Positions 1 to 8,174 of a stretch of DNA of 64,000 nt are shown here, piece by piece. The translations under genes and the position numbers were made by a program. The stretch's first letter is position 1. Each line of letters begins with the position of its first letter. The DNA is from Enterococcus rivorum (GTDB lineage Bacteria; Bacillota; Bacilli; Lactobacillales; Enterococcaceae): positions 62,001 through 126,000 of the forward strand of contig NZ_MIEK01000078.1 in assembly GCF_001742285.1 (NCBI RefSeq), written 5' to 3'. The notes under the pieces were generated by a model. The model was given only the letters and a program-made list of their open reading frames with translations, had not been told where the DNA came from and ran no database searches.

Positions 1-1
1 A

Positions 2-502
2 TTAATTTATTGTTTATCAGATATCCTACGTTATACCTTGAAACAAGAAAGTCAAATTCATACCATTGAATCTGAGTTGGATTATATTAAAAAGTATTTA
101 TACATTCAAAAGGTTCGCTTTAAAGATCGGCTTAACTATGAATTGAATATTCCAGATAACATACGTTCTCATTACATTTTAAATATGACACTACAGCCTA
201 TTGTTGAAAATGCTCTGATTCACGGAATAACTCCGAAAAGAGATGGTGGGATAATTAAAATATACGCTGAAGAGGTAGGGGATGCTATTACTATTTGTGT
301 AGAGGATGACGGAAATGGATTTCCAATCACTGTTTTGAATGAAATAAAAGCAAAACAAGAGAATAAAATGAGCCTGGGTTTTCGCAGTACAGATCGACGA
401 CTAAAGCAATATTTTGGTAGTGATTATGGATTGTTTATTGCAAAATCTGATTATAGTGGCAGTATCATTACCATAAAAATCCCTAAAAATAATTTGAGGT
501 GA
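2..502 (+). CDS. Sensor histidine kinase, C-terminal part (YesM/LytS-type), cut by window edge
   Basis: Membrane sensor kinase that would phosphorylate the response regulator encoded next. The reading frame is open to the left edge, so only about 166 residues are present and the sensor and membrane part is missing. The visible start has the His_kinase-family linker (LSDILRYTLKQ) that follows the phospho-accepting histidine. The ATPase domain follows, with N-box LQPIVENALIHG, G1 box VEDDGNGF and G2-like box SLGFRSTDRRL. Its TGA stop lies inside the ribosome site of the next gene, so the two are translationally coupled. The pairing with an AraC-type response regulator is typical of YesM/YesN systems, which usually control carbohydrate uptake. 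The signal is unknown because the sensor domain is outside the window. Confidence 0.9.
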   Translation, partial: LIYCLSDILRYTLKQESQIHTIESELDYIKKYLYIQKVRFKDRLNYELNIPDNIRSHYILNMTLQPIVENALIHGITPKRDGGIIKIYAEEVGDAITICVEDDGNGFPITVLNEIKAKQENKMSLGFRSTDRRLKQYFGSDYGLFIAKSDYSGSIITIKIPKNNLR

Positions 503-508
503 TTGTCA

Positions 509-1246
509 ATGAGTGGAATCTTAATCGTTGAAGATGAAGATATAGAAAGAGATTTTTTGAAACTAATTGTCGAAAAAGAAGTCAGAAACTCCTATGATAT
601 TTGGACTTGTGTAACAGGTAATCAAGCTATTGAGTTGGCAAGGGAACATCGACCAAGTATTATATTTATGGACATCTTAATCCCTGAAAAAGATGGATTG
701 ACAGCATTAAAAATAATAAAAAAATTTTTGCCAGATGTAAAAGTAGTTATTTTGTCTGCATTTTCTGATTTTTCATATGCCCAAAAAGCAATCGAGTTGA
801 ATGTAAATAAGTATTTACTGAAACCAGCAAATCCTTCAGAAATTATAACTGTATTAAAAGAATTAATAGAGTCGTCTGAATCAGTTGAAGAGGAAATTCA
901 GGATTCAGACAACCTACAATACCAAAGCTTTATCAGAGGAGCTATTCAGTTTATTGAACATAGATATACTGAACCACTTACTCTAGAGATGGCATCGGCA
1001 CATGTTTTTATGACGCCGCAATATTTTAGCCGTGTATTCAAGAAGGAGGTAGGAATTTCCTACACCGATTATGTCAATAATCTGCGAATTAAATATGCTT
1101 GTCATTTGCTAAAAGATACTGACTACCCTTCTTATCGTATTTCTAGTGAATGCGGCTTTAATGATCCTTCTTATTTTAATCGAGTATTTTACAAGCAAAT
1201 GAATATTACACCGATTAAGTATCGAAAGAAAATAAAAACAAGCTAA
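509..1246 (+). CDS. Response regulator with AraC-type DNA-binding domain (YesN-like)
   Basis: Cytoplasmic transcription factor, 245 residues. A receiver domain fills residues 1-120, with the acidic pair E8/D9, phospho-acceptor D55 (in FMDILIPE) and conserved K105 (in YLLKPA). An AraC-type double helix-turn-helix fills about residues 145-240, ending in the family motif PIKYRKKI. I chose ATG 509 because GAGGTGA at 496-502 sits six bases upstream. A TTG at 503 is also in frame but directly abuts that site. It overlaps nothing but is coupled to the kinase gene before it. A bidirectional terminator follows. Its target genes are not evident; no sugar transporter lies immediately downstream on this strand. 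Confidence 0.92.
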   Translation: MSGILIVEDEDIERDFLKLIVEKEVRNSYDIWTCVTGNQAIELAREHRPSIIFMDILIPEKDGLTALKIIKKFLPDVKVVILSAFSDFSYAQKAIELNVNKYLLKPANPSEIITVLKELIESSESVEEEIQDSDNLQYQSFIRGAIQFIEHRYTEPLTLEMASAHVFMTPQYFSRVFKKEVGISYTDYVNNLRIKYACHLLKDTDYPSYRISSECGFNDPSYFNRVFYKQMNITPIKYRKKIKTS

Positions 1247-1285
1247 TAAAAAAATGGTTAAATGAGTTTCAATAGAATGGTACAG

Positions 1286-1325
1286 AATAGAGAAGGCTAT
1301 TAATAGGATAACCATCTCTATTTTT
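1286..1325. terminator. Bidirectional Rho-independent terminator
   Basis: An imperfect stem pairs AATAGAGAAGG with CCATCTCTATT and is followed by seven T on the plus strand. It separates the response regulator gene from the convergent small winged-helix gene. Confidence 0.7.
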
Positions 1326-1613
1326 TTATCCGTTTAGACGCCATTTTTTGGGCAAATATTTGTTGATTGTATTGATTCCTTCATCATTAATTGCATAAAC
1401 AATTTGCAAGTCGCCTTCTTCAGTCATTAAGTGAGACTCTTCATCAATTAAGCCATTTTCTTTCAAAGAGAGTAGATGCTCAACAAAGTTTGCTCGAGTA
1501 AATTGACGTTCTGATCCGTAATCTGCTTCCAATCCAGCCATAACTTCAGTAATATGAGCACTTTTTTCTGTTGCAATAAAGTGTAAAACTCTTGATCTAA
1601 TAGGTAATAACAT
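1326..1613 (-). CDS. Small winged-helix protein, PadR-like
   Basis: A 95-residue protein with the pattern of a minimal winged helix. Helices cover residues 1-30 (VLHFIATEKSAHITEVM), a central recognition region has LLSLKENGLIDEES, and a beta wing is followed by a C-terminal helix (AINDEGINTINKYL). No second domain is present. It is the last gene of a two-gene unit with the permease that ends three bases upstream, so it may be a cotranscribed regulator of that permease. PadR-like is a structural guess from length and pattern; the exact family was not recognised. Confidence 0.6.
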   Translation of the reverse strand: MLLPIRSRVLHFIATEKSAHITEVMAGLEADYGSERQFTRANFVEHLLSLKENGLIDEESHLMTEEGDLQIVYAINDEGINTINKYLPKKWRLNG

Positions 1614-1616
1614 TAT

Positions 1617-2624
1617 TTATGCCTCCTTCTTTTTAAAAAACTCAAAGGGATTTACTGAAACGATAATTGCTCCAGCGGTAATAATAATTGCACCGAGAAT
1701 CATCATTGGACTTAAAGTAGTATTTAAAAAGATTGCTGAAAAAATAACGCCCCATAAAACATAAGTACTGTTTAAAGACATACCTGTTGCAACACCAACC
1801 TTACTATTTGCGATATACCAAGATAAGAAGGATACCGCAGCGAATAGAGCGCCAATAGCAATGACAATCATTATTTTAGGTGATTGTAAGACTTCTCCGA
1901 ATAAACCTAATGCATTGAAAATAGGAAGAACAACGGTAATAAAGACAATACCAGAAACCCCTTGACGAATGGTAATAGCAATATTTGAATCAATCATAGA
2001 CATACCGAAAGCTGAAAAAACGCCTTCTAAGCCCCAACCAATTGCAGCAATTAATGCACAGATAATTCCTAAGGTAAAGTTGTTACCAACATCGCCTCCG
2101 CCATCAAGTGAAATCATGATCGCTCCCACAATACAAATTCCCATACCGATAGCAACACGTCTAGAAATTTGCTGTTTTAAGAACATTCTTGCAAAAATAG
2201 CACCGAACATTGGAAACAGTGCAGAGATTGGGATAGCTGCGGCTCCTGCTGAAGCGATTCCAATAAGATACGCTCCATTGGCAATTGGACCACCAAACAA
2301 CGCACCGAGGATAACCATCAAACCAGGGAAAACACAAAGGCTTCGACCAATCTCTTTGAAACGACCTTTCATAGTATTAAAAATGACCAGCCAAATAGCT
2401 GCAATAGAATCATTGATAGCTGAAGCAACAAAAGGAACCGCAAAAACGCTAGCGACACCAACCATAGGCTCCAATCCCATTGCATAAGCTGAAACAGTAC
2501 TGTAAAGACCAAATGTTATTGCGGAAACAAAACCAGCCGTGATTCCTTGTCTTACAAAAGATGAAGCCATTTTTTTCTTTTTTTCTAATGCAAGATTACT
2601 TGGAACGTTAACCTTTTCTTCCAT
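1617..2624 (-). CDS. DMT-superfamily permease (EamA-like)
   Basis: Integral membrane protein of 335 residues with about ten hydrophobic segments, arranged as two EamA-type halves. These are roughly residues 25-175 and 180-325, each ending in a glycine-rich segment such as GAIMISLDGGG or ITAGAIIVS. Members export or import small metabolites; the substrate cannot be read from sequence. The charged N-terminus (residues 1-20, LALEKKKKM) is longer than usual. GAGGGTG lies upstream at good spacing from the ATG. The winged-helix gene follows after three bases. Two cre-like sequences lie upstream (2670-2699), suggesting carbon catabolite control. Confidence 0.8.
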   Translation of the reverse strand: MEEKVNVPSNLALEKKKKMASSFVRQGITAGFVSAITFGLYSTVSAYAMGLEPMVGVASVFAVPFVASAINDSIAAIWLVIFNTMKGRFKEIGRSLCVFPGLMVILGALFGGPIANGAYLIGIASAGAAAIPISALFPMFGAIFARMFLKQQISRRVAIGMGICIVGAIMISLDGGGDVGNNFTLGIICALIAAIGWGLEGVFSAFGMSMIDSNIAITIRQGVSGIVFITVVLPIFNALGLFGEVLQSPKIMIVIAIGALFAAVSFLSWYIANSKVGVATGMSLNSTYVLWGVIFSAIFLNTTLSPMMILGAIIITAGAIIVSVNPFEFFKKKEA

Positions 2625-2669
2625 AAAAAGACACCCTCTACTTGATTATTTTTTCTCCCATCATTTTAT

Positions 2670-2699
2670 TGAAAGCGATAAAAAAGGATAGCGCTTTCT
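2670..2699. promoter_or_regulatory. Two cre-like sites upstream of the permease gene
   Basis: TGAAAGCGATAAAA at 2670-2683 (plus strand) and AGAAAGCGCTATCC at 2686-2699 (minus strand) each resemble the CcpA operator TGNAARCGNWWWCA with one or two mismatches. Together they form an inverted GAAAGCG/CGCTTTC pair. The rest of the 355-bp gap to 2979 holds the repeat-like hairpin at 2879-2967 and otherwise AT-rich sequence with no gene. Confidence 0.45.
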
Positions 2700-2878
2700 T
2701 TATGATTTCTATATCTCAATTATAAAAGAAAACAAGCAGAAAATATTTCACAATTGCAAGATTTTTATTGTACTTATAGTTAGATTTAGTAAATTAGTTT
2801 GGACTATTTCTACTTTTATGGATTATTTAAACAGGACAACGTGTTGAAGTAGAATAGAAAATGCAACTGAAAGAAAAA

Positions 2879-2967
2879 AAGAGCTGTGACATTCGTATGC
2901 CACAACCCCCTAAAACTGAATAAACGGTATTCCTATTCCAAGAGAACTGCTTCTGTCACAACCTCTT
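2879..2967 (-). repeat. Intergenic hairpin repeat acting as terminator (copy 1)
   Basis: Read on the minus strand, AAGAGGTTGTGACA at the start pairs with TGTCACAGCTCTT at the end, followed by seven T. The element sits directly after the DUF2871 gene and probably ends its transcript. A related element occurs at 51901-51993; both begin AAGAGGTTG on the minus strand and share a CCCC-N-TAAAA...CTGAATAA core. Confidence 0.55.
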
Positions 2968-2979
2968 GTAAGTAGATAA

Positions 2980-3381
2980 CTATTCTTTGACTGAACCTAA
3001 TAAAACATTAAACAAAAATCCTAAGCCAACTGTTAATATAATATGTCCTAATCCTGCGATTCCAGAAATAGCGGCAGAAGAATCAATTCCTAAAACGGTC
3101 ATGGTTCCGTGAATCAACATCATTAATAGAGTAATGCCAAGTCCCATATTATAAAACATGTAGAATTTTTTATAGTTTTTATGTTGAGTAATGTTGAAAT
3201 TTTTCTCTAAAAGTAAAACAATCAGGAAGAAAAACATGCCTAAAATTAAAGTATGGGTGTGTAAAACACTCAACTGTGTAACCCCTGTGAAGTCATTAAT
3301 CTTCGTAAACTCTCGGAAATAAACACCAAAAATTAATCCTAAAATCATATAAGACATACTTGTTCTAACCATTTTTTTCAT
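2980..3381 (-). CDS. DUF2871-type four-helix membrane protein
   Basis: Membrane protein of 133 residues with four predicted helices. The N-terminal part has the family-like motif VYFREFTK (about residues 20-27), followed by LSVLHTHTLILGM with a conserved His-x-His in the second helix. The family (DUF2871) has no assigned biochemical role; the histidines inside the membrane hint at metal or haem contact, which is inference. It is the last gene of the TetR-HsmA-DUF2871 unit, 91 bases after the HsmA gene, and is followed by a hairpin terminator. Confidence 0.75.
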   Translation of the reverse strand: MKKMVRTSMSYMILGLIFGVYFREFTKINDFTGVTQLSVLHTHTLILGMFFFLIVLLLEKNFNITQHKNYKKFYMFYNMGLGITLLMMLIHGTMTVLGIDSSAAISGIAGLGHIILTVGLGFLFNVLLGSVKE

Positions 3382-3472
3382 AAAACACGCTCCTAATAAT
3401 TATTTGAGTAGAAAATACTTGTATAGTAGGCATTGAACGAATAACGCCTATAGTTATTGCTATGAGCTTGTG

Positions 3473-3859
3473 CTACTGACTCATTCCTACAATTAATCCA
3501 GCGATATATGGAATGAGCCAAAATAGCCAAACAACTAAACTAAATTTGTGAAAGGTATGCTTTGCTTTCGTTGTTCCTTTTACATAAACGTAAATGGCCC
3601 AAATTAAATGAAAAGCCATTAATGCAATGGCTAATACGCCTGTTACTTGGTGTAGAGAAAGAGAGGTGCCAACATTTTCCGATTTTGCAATGGTAGACAT
3701 GATGGTGGTTCCTGTAGTATCAAAAACTAAACCTAGTCCAAAAAGAATTAAATGTTTTAAATGCAACTCTCCAGATTTTCTTTCAGAAAAAACACCAATT
3801 GTATAAAAAACGAGAGCTAATGTAATCGTAATAATTGCTAATAATAATTTCGTATCCAC
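3473..3859 (-). CDS. HsmA-family membrane protein (TIGR03987-like)
   Basis: Membrane protein of 128 residues with four predicted helices. It has the pattern of the HsmA/TIGR03987 family: FYTIGVFSERKSG in the first loop, DTTGTT in helix two, LHQVTGVLAIALMAFHLIWA in helix three and a lysine/histidine loop before the last helix. No enzymatic function is assigned. The start is GTG at 3859, preceded by AGGGGGAAATA. It begins nine bases after the TetR gene, so the two are cotranscribed and this protein is a probable target of that repressor. Confidence 0.75.
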   Translation of the reverse strand: MDTKLLLAIITITLALVFYTIGVFSERKSGELHLKHLILFGLGLVFDTTGTTIMSTIAKSENVGTSLSLHQVTGVLAIALMAFHLIWAIYVYVKGTTKAKHTFHKFSLVVWLFWLIPYIAGLIVGMSQ

Positions 3860-3868
3860 TATTTCCCC

Positions 3869-4471
3869 CTACTTTCTATAAATTCCATTTTTTATCCATT
3901 GAACTTTATGGTCAAATTCTTCTATAAGTTCATCGGTATCCCAGTGATTCACCAATAGCTCTGCTAACGTGTTCGTTACAAGTGTCATAAAAAAATATAA
4001 AAAACTAACCGCTTCTTGAGATTCTTGGATGTGAAAATGATTAATCTTTAATAGTTTAATCCATTCTTGTATCATGGGAGAATTGACAGAGCTATTTTCT
4101 CGTTTGTAAGAAGACAAATCATGACTTTGAGTTAGCAGTTCTATTTTATGCCAATCGTTGCTTTCAGGGTCTAATTGACTACACCAAACAAGGTATTTCT
4201 TGACGCCTTCAAAAAAGTTTTCCTGTTCTTGATAAATATGTTCCAGGATATCCATATGAATGGCAATTGAAATCTTTTTGATAATATAGTTGTAGGAATC
4301 TTCTAAGTCGGTAAAATATTTATAAAAAGATCCTCGTGAAATATCTAATTTTGCTACGATTTCAGAAACTTTCACTTGGCTGATATGTTGACTAGAAAAA
4401 ACGTCTACTAAAACATGATCGATTTGACTTTTTTTCGTATCATTAAGATTTAAGAAAGTGCTCTTGGGCAT
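3869..4471 (-). CDS. TetR/AcrR-family transcriptional regulator
   Basis: DNA-binding repressor of 200 residues. The N-terminal domain (about residues 12-60) has the TetR helix-turn-helix pattern VSEIVAKLDISRGSFYKYFTDLEDSYNYI. The rest is a helical ligand-binding and dimerisation region with no recognisable effector. It heads an operon with the HsmA and DUF2871 membrane proteins. Two GTGAC-N5-GTCAC palindromes in front of it are obvious operators for self-repression. The inducing ligand is unknown; a membrane-active compound is plausible from the neighbours. Confidence 0.92.
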   Translation of the reverse strand: MPKSTFLNLNDTKKSQIDHVLVDVFSSQHISQVKVSEIVAKLDISRGSFYKYFTDLEDSYNYIIKKISIAIHMDILEHIYQEQENFFEGVKKYLVWCSQLDPESNDWHKIELLTQSHDLSSYKRENSSVNSPMIQEWIKLLKINHFHIQESQEAVSFLYFFMTLVTNTLAELLVNHWDTDELIEEFDHKVQWIKNGIYRK

Positions 4472-4487
4472 TTACTATCCTCCTTTC

Positions 4488-4543
4488 AGTGACGATTTGT
4501 CACTTTCTTGAATAATATACCACCAAAGTGACAAAATGTCACT
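4488..4543. promoter_or_regulatory. Two palindromic operators for the TetR-family repressor
   Basis: GTGACGATTTGTCAC at 4489-4503 and GTGACAAAATGTCAC at 4528-4542 are both exact GTGAC-N5-GTCAC palindromes. Their centres are 39 bp apart, close to four helical turns, and they lie immediately upstream of the TetR gene. Confidence 0.85.
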
Positions 4544-4771
4544 AATGATGCTTCTGAAAATAGGATAAAATAGAAAAAAATTATTTATTAGGATTTCCAA
4601 TTAGTTGAAACGCTAGTGATGAAAGCTTTCTCAATGGAATAAAATTGTTTAAAAAAAGATTTACCTAAAAAATTTTCTTTCTACATAAAAAAGGTTGTGA
4701 ATTATCTAAATGTTTAGTACAATTTTTGTATACGATACAGGTAAATTTATTAAAATGGGAGGTCAAAAAAA

Positions 4772-5074
4772 ATGAGTCAAAAATTTATGAATTATGTTGG
4801 AGAAGTTCTTAGTGATGTCGATTACCATGCGTTAGGAAAACCCGAAAACTTTTTAGAAGTAAAGATGGATGCAGAGTTGCCTTTTAGACTTTATTTTCGT
4901 ACACATGAGAATGATTGGGAAACGGTAACAGAAGAAGAACGCTTAGAGTTGATCCAAAAGTTGAAAGACAAAAAGTCAAAATATTCTCGAAGTGATCACC
5001 GTTACTATTCAATTGATTTTTATTTGGCTAGCTTAGGTGCTGATTACAAGTCAATCCGGAATGAAAGCGTTTAA
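4772..5074 (+). CDS. Small hypothetical protein, 100 aa
   Basis: A soluble, charged protein with no signal peptide or membrane segment. I do not recognise the family. The middle is acidic and helix-prone (WETVTEEERLELIQKLKDKK), then an aromatic C-terminal part (YYSIDFYLASLGADYKSI). ATG 4772 follows GGGAGGTC at good spacing. It is monocistronic, facing away from the TetR gene, and is followed by a strong hairpin at 5202-5243. The 227-bp gap before it holds the TetR operators and AT-rich sequence. Confidence 0.65.
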   Translation: MSQKFMNYVGEVLSDVDYHALGKPENFLEVKMDAELPFRLYFRTHENDWETVTEEERLELIQKLKDKKSKYSRSDHRYYSIDFYLASLGADYKSIRNESV

Positions 5075-5201
5075 AAATTTATGGTTCATACTTTTGTACA
5101 TGGATGTTCAGAAGCTAATTTAATTTCAAAAGTATTGTGAATTTGATAACAAGATAACGTTCTATAAATCTAAATGATTAGAGACTATTTGCTCTATTTT
5201 T

Positions 5202-5243
5202 AAGTGTGCAGGACAAAACTCATGAAGTTTATCCTGCACACTT
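5202..5243. terminator. Hairpin terminator
   Basis: AAGTGTGCAGGA pairs with TCCTGCACACTT around a short loop; the 3' side continues ATTTTAAC. It lies 128 bases after the 100-aa gene. The stem is strong but the T-tract is weak. Confidence 0.55.
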
Positions 5244-5333
5244 ATTTTAACTTTAGCAGAGGCTTTTGCAAATTTAATAAATTACGAGAATCTGTTATAC
5301 TCTCTTTGAACGAATAAAATAAGGAGAAATTAA

Positions 5334-5372
5334 CTACTAATTAATCATTAAGGATTAACTAGTGATTAGTAG
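5334..5372. promoter_or_regulatory. Inverted repeat upstream of the AraC-type gene
   Basis: CTACTAAT at 5334-5341 is matched by ATTAGTAG at 5365-5372, with an AT-rich middle. It lies just before the AraC-type start codon and could be its operator or a leader hairpin. The gap 5075-5388 contains only this element and the terminator at 5202. Confidence 0.4.
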
Positions 5373-5388
5373 GTAAGCGTGCCGTAAA

Positions 5389-5781
5389 ATGAATAGACCA
5401 AATAAAGATGCCATTTCAAGACAATCATACATTCGTCTAATTAATAAAACGGAGGATTACATTGAGCAACATTTAAAAGAACCGTTATCTCTGAAGCTTT
5501 TAGCTAAGAATGCCCATTTGTCTGAATTTTATTTTCATAGAATTTTCAAGAGGTATTCTGAGGAAACGGTCAATGAATTTGTGACTAGATTTAAATTAGA
5601 ACGTGCAGCGATTTTTTTATGTGTGAATCCTAGGGTTTCTATAACCACTATTGCGATGGAATATGGCTACAATGACTCTAGTTCGTTCAGTCGAACGTTC
5701 AAAAAGCACTTTGGCGTTAGTCCGATAAATTATAGAAAACAGCAAGAATTGTCAAGAAAAGTTAATTGGTTCATGGAATAA
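5389..5781 (+). CDS. AraC-type helix-turn-helix protein without effector domain
   Basis: DNA-binding protein of 130 residues consisting almost only of the AraC double helix-turn-helix (residues 15-118). First helices: LSLKLLAKNAHLSEFYFHRI. Second: VSITTIAMEYGYNDSSSF. Signature end: FGVSPINYRKQQ. ATG 5389 is the only start because a stop lies five codons upstream; the ribosome site is poor (AGG at 5371-5373, 15 bases upstream). The next gene encodes a GyrI-like effector domain that is usually fused to this kind of HTH in Rob-like regulators, so the two proteins probably work together. Confidence 0.88.
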   Translation: MNRPNKDAISRQSYIRLINKTEDYIEQHLKEPLSLKLLAKNAHLSEFYFHRIFKRYSEETVNEFVTRFKLERAAIFLCVNPRVSITTIAMEYGYNDSSSFSRTFKKHFGVSPINYRKQQELSRKVNWFME

Positions 5782-5822
5782 TAGTCAGTGTAAGAGAGCT
5801 CAAAAACAAGGAGGACTATCGG

Positions 5823-6314
5823 ATGATTGAACCTATCAATATCAGTACAGAGGAACTAGAGGATCAAAGAATTATCTATATTCGTTTTAGAGGAAGCTAT
5901 GTTGAATTTAGAAAGCATAGCAGAAATTTATTTAAAGAACTGTTTGATTTTGCCACTAAGAATCACTTGATTGTTCCAGAGAAAACCAAGGTTCTGACGA
6001 TTTATGATGACAACCCGTTTATTACGGATGAGAAAAATCTTCGCACCAGTGTGACGATGACTATTCCAAAAGAGGCAAAGGTAATTGAAAGTGGAAATAT
6101 TTGTGAATCTAGTATTTCAGGTAAATTTGGTGTGGGGCACTTTGAGATTTCAGCTACTCAGTATGGAGAAGCCTGGCAATATATGTATCAAGAATGGCTT
6201 TTTAAAGACAAGGCAAAACCAAGAGATGCTGTTCCCTTTGAAATATACATCACAGAACCACCTAAAAATCTAAAAGACAAAAGTCTTACTGATATTTATA
6301 TTCCGATTCTTTAA
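5823..6314 (+). CDS. GyrI-like/effector-binding domain protein
   Basis: Single-domain cytoplasmic protein of 163 residues with the GyrI-like (SHS2) fold pattern. An opening strand RIIYIRFRGSY is followed by a helix with FKELFDFATKNHLI, then YDDNPFITDEKNLRTSVTMTI. It ends with ISATQYGEAWQYMYQEWL and FEIYITEPP, as in the small-molecule-binding part of Rob/BmrR-type regulators. ATG 5823 is preceded by AAGGAGG at correct spacing; an in-frame TTG at 5766 overlaps the AraC gene and lacks a ribosome site. It lies 41 bp after the HTH gene in another frame. It may sense a drug or metabolite for the neighbouring HTH protein; this is inference. Confidence 0.85.
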   Translation: MIEPINISTEELEDQRIIYIRFRGSYVEFRKHSRNLFKELFDFATKNHLIVPEKTKVLTIYDDNPFITDEKNLRTSVTMTIPKEAKVIESGNICESSISGKFGVGHFEISATQYGEAWQYMYQEWLFKDKAKPRDAVPFEIYITEPPKNLKDKSLTDIYIPIL

Positions 6315-6426
6315 ATTTTTTATTCTGCTAGAAGGTGCGATAGTAGAGAGAAGAAATGGTTTTATAAAGATGTAATGGAAGATTTATAAAGATGTTTTTT
6401 CTGTATTAGCCAGATTAGAAGTAAGC

Positions 6427-6480
6427 AAAAAAAATGTGACCTCAGCTTATCAACAATGAGCGGAGGTTACATTTTTTTTT
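6427..6480. terminator. Bidirectional terminator
   Basis: ATGTGACCTCAGCTTAT pairs with ATGAGCGGAGGTTACAT, with A-runs before and nine T after. It serves both the GyrI-like gene and the convergent photolyase gene. Confidence 0.85.
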
Positions 6481-6492
6481 GTTGTTTATTTT

Positions 6493-7911
6493 TTATTCAT
6501 AATTACTTTTTGCCCAGTCTTTGCTCATTTCGTAAGCAGCAATTGCTCTTTTACGTGCGAGTTGGTGGTTGACGATAGGAGCGGGATAATTTTTTCCAAT
6601 CAGGGTATTAGTCATTCTTTGTTGTGGAGCGCTCATTTTTTCTGGTTGATGGATAAGGTCATCTGGAACGTTTGCCAGTTCCGGAACATAGTGTCGAATA
6701 AAATCTCCAGAAGGATCAAATTTCTTGGATTGGGTCGTTGGGTTGAAAATTCTGAAATACGGCACAGCATCTGTTCCAGTAGAAGCAGCCCATTGCCACC
6801 CGCCAATATTACTAGCAGGATCGTAATCCACTAACATTTGTTGGAAATACTGCTCTCCCCAACGCCAGTCAATCAATAAATCCTTCGTTAAAAAGGAAGC
6901 TACAATCATCCGAAGACGGTTGTGCATCCAACCTGTTTCTTTTAATTGGCGCATAGCAGCATCCACAATCGGATAGCCTGTTAAGCCGTCTTTCCATTGC
7001 CTGAACTGTTCTTCATTGTTTTCCCACTGGATAAAAGAGAAATTTTTTTGGATGGGTTGCTCTTTTTGTTGGGGATTCGCAGCGTAAATCATAGTATAAA
7101 AATCCCGCCAACATAATTCTTTTTGGAAGGTTTCTTTCCCTAAAGAATCTTCTGCTTCTTGAACGGCTTGCCAAACGGTCCGAATAGATATCTCTCCTGT
7201 GCGAAGATAGCGAGATAAATGACTCGTCGCATTTTTTATTGGAATGTCACGGTTTTCTGTATAGTCAGAAAGATTTTTAGCAATAAATTGATTCAGTTTT
7301 TCTTTTGCAGCCTGCTGACCAACTGAAGTTGAAGGGCTAATTTTTAGCGTTGTTAGGTAATCTGAAAATCGTTTTTCATCTTCAGGAAAAAGAGTGGCCG
7401 ACACCATTTTTTTTTGATCCATTGCCACTTTAATTGGCTGGGGTTTGGGTCTTTGAAGCCAATTTCGATAGTAAGGAGTAAAGACTTTGTAGAAATCGTT
7501 AGATAGTGTTTTGATTTCTTGAGCACTGTGCAAATGAGCGTCTAAAAAATCGTGAACAGCTATCTCATTTTGCCTAAAAAAAATTTTTGCTGCTTCATCC
7601 CGAGTAAAACCAAACCCACATTCATCACGGTTAAAATAAATATGATTCCAGTTAGGAATTTCTTTTTTTATTCGATTGAAACAGTCTAATGGTTCGCCAT
7701 ATAAAATCTGTAAGTGTAGTTTTTGATTCACTTTTTTTCGAAAATGAGCAACACTGGCAAAAAAAGCTTGTTGGTTAATGCTATTTTCCAAGAATTGTTT
7801 CGGATTCACTTGAAAAAGTAAAATAAGCTTTTCTGAATTATTTAGGGCGTGAGCAAGAGCTTGATTATCCTCAAGTCTTAAATCTCGCCGGAACCACATG
7901 ATTGATGTCAT
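6493..7911 (-). CDS. phr: Deoxyribodipyrimidine photolyase (CPD photolyase)
   Basis: Flavoenzyme of 472 residues that uses blue light to split cyclobutane pyrimidine dimers in DNA. The N-terminal antenna-chromophore domain (residues 1-130) begins with IMWFRRDLRLEDNQAL. The FAD-binding and catalytic helical domain follows, with ELCWRDFY (about 265-272), YPIVDAAMRQLKETGWMHNR (about 308-327) and the signature SNIGGWQWAASTGTDAVPYF near residue 375. Length matches class I enzymes. It is a single gene between a terminator and a gene-free repeat region. No promoter elements stood out. Confidence 0.95.
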   Translation of the reverse strand: MTSIMWFRRDLRLEDNQALAHALNNSEKLILLFQVNPKQFLENSINQQAFFASVAHFRKKVNQKLHLQILYGEPLDCFNRIKKEIPNWNHIYFNRDECGFGFTRDEAAKIFFRQNEIAVHDFLDAHLHSAQEIKTLSNDFYKVFTPYYRNWLQRPKPQPIKVAMDQKKMVSATLFPEDEKRFSDYLTTLKISPSTSVGQQAAKEKLNQFIAKNLSDYTENRDIPIKNATSHLSRYLRTGEISIRTVWQAVQEAEDSLGKETFQKELCWRDFYTMIYAANPQQKEQPIQKNFSFIQWENNEEQFRQWKDGLTGYPIVDAAMRQLKETGWMHNRLRMIVASFLTKDLLIDWRWGEQYFQQMLVDYDPASNIGGWQWAASTGTDAVPYFRIFNPTTQSKKFDPSGDFIRHYVPELANVPDDLIHQPEKMSAPQQRMTNTLIGKNYPAPIVNHQLARKRAIAAYEMSKDWAKSNYE

Positions 7912-7925
7912 TCATTTCACCTCTG

Positions 7926-8060
7926 TTTCGGATGTGTTTAAAAACTACTACGATGACTATTTTTGTGAATCATAGGTAACCCATTGCAATAGAGCTTCTC
8001 TTATGGCATCACATAAAATACCTATTCTACCCAGATTTTCACAAAATTCAGTGGAAAATT
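7926..8060. repeat. Diverged intergenic repeat, copy A
   Basis: About 130 bp starting TTTCGGATGTGTTTAAAAAC and ending CAGTGGAAAATT. It aligns nearly gaplessly with 8175-8307 at roughly 70% identity by eye; best-conserved parts are the first 25 bp and the last 20 bp. No coding potential was found. Confidence 0.75.
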
Positions 8061-8174
8061 TGACTCTCACTATAGTTTTCAAACCTACCTAGTAATAATT
8101 TTAGTATGCCATAGTTGAGGAGAAAAAACATATAAATATGCTTCTGCTTAGAAGGAAATAAATGTGGCAAGAGA

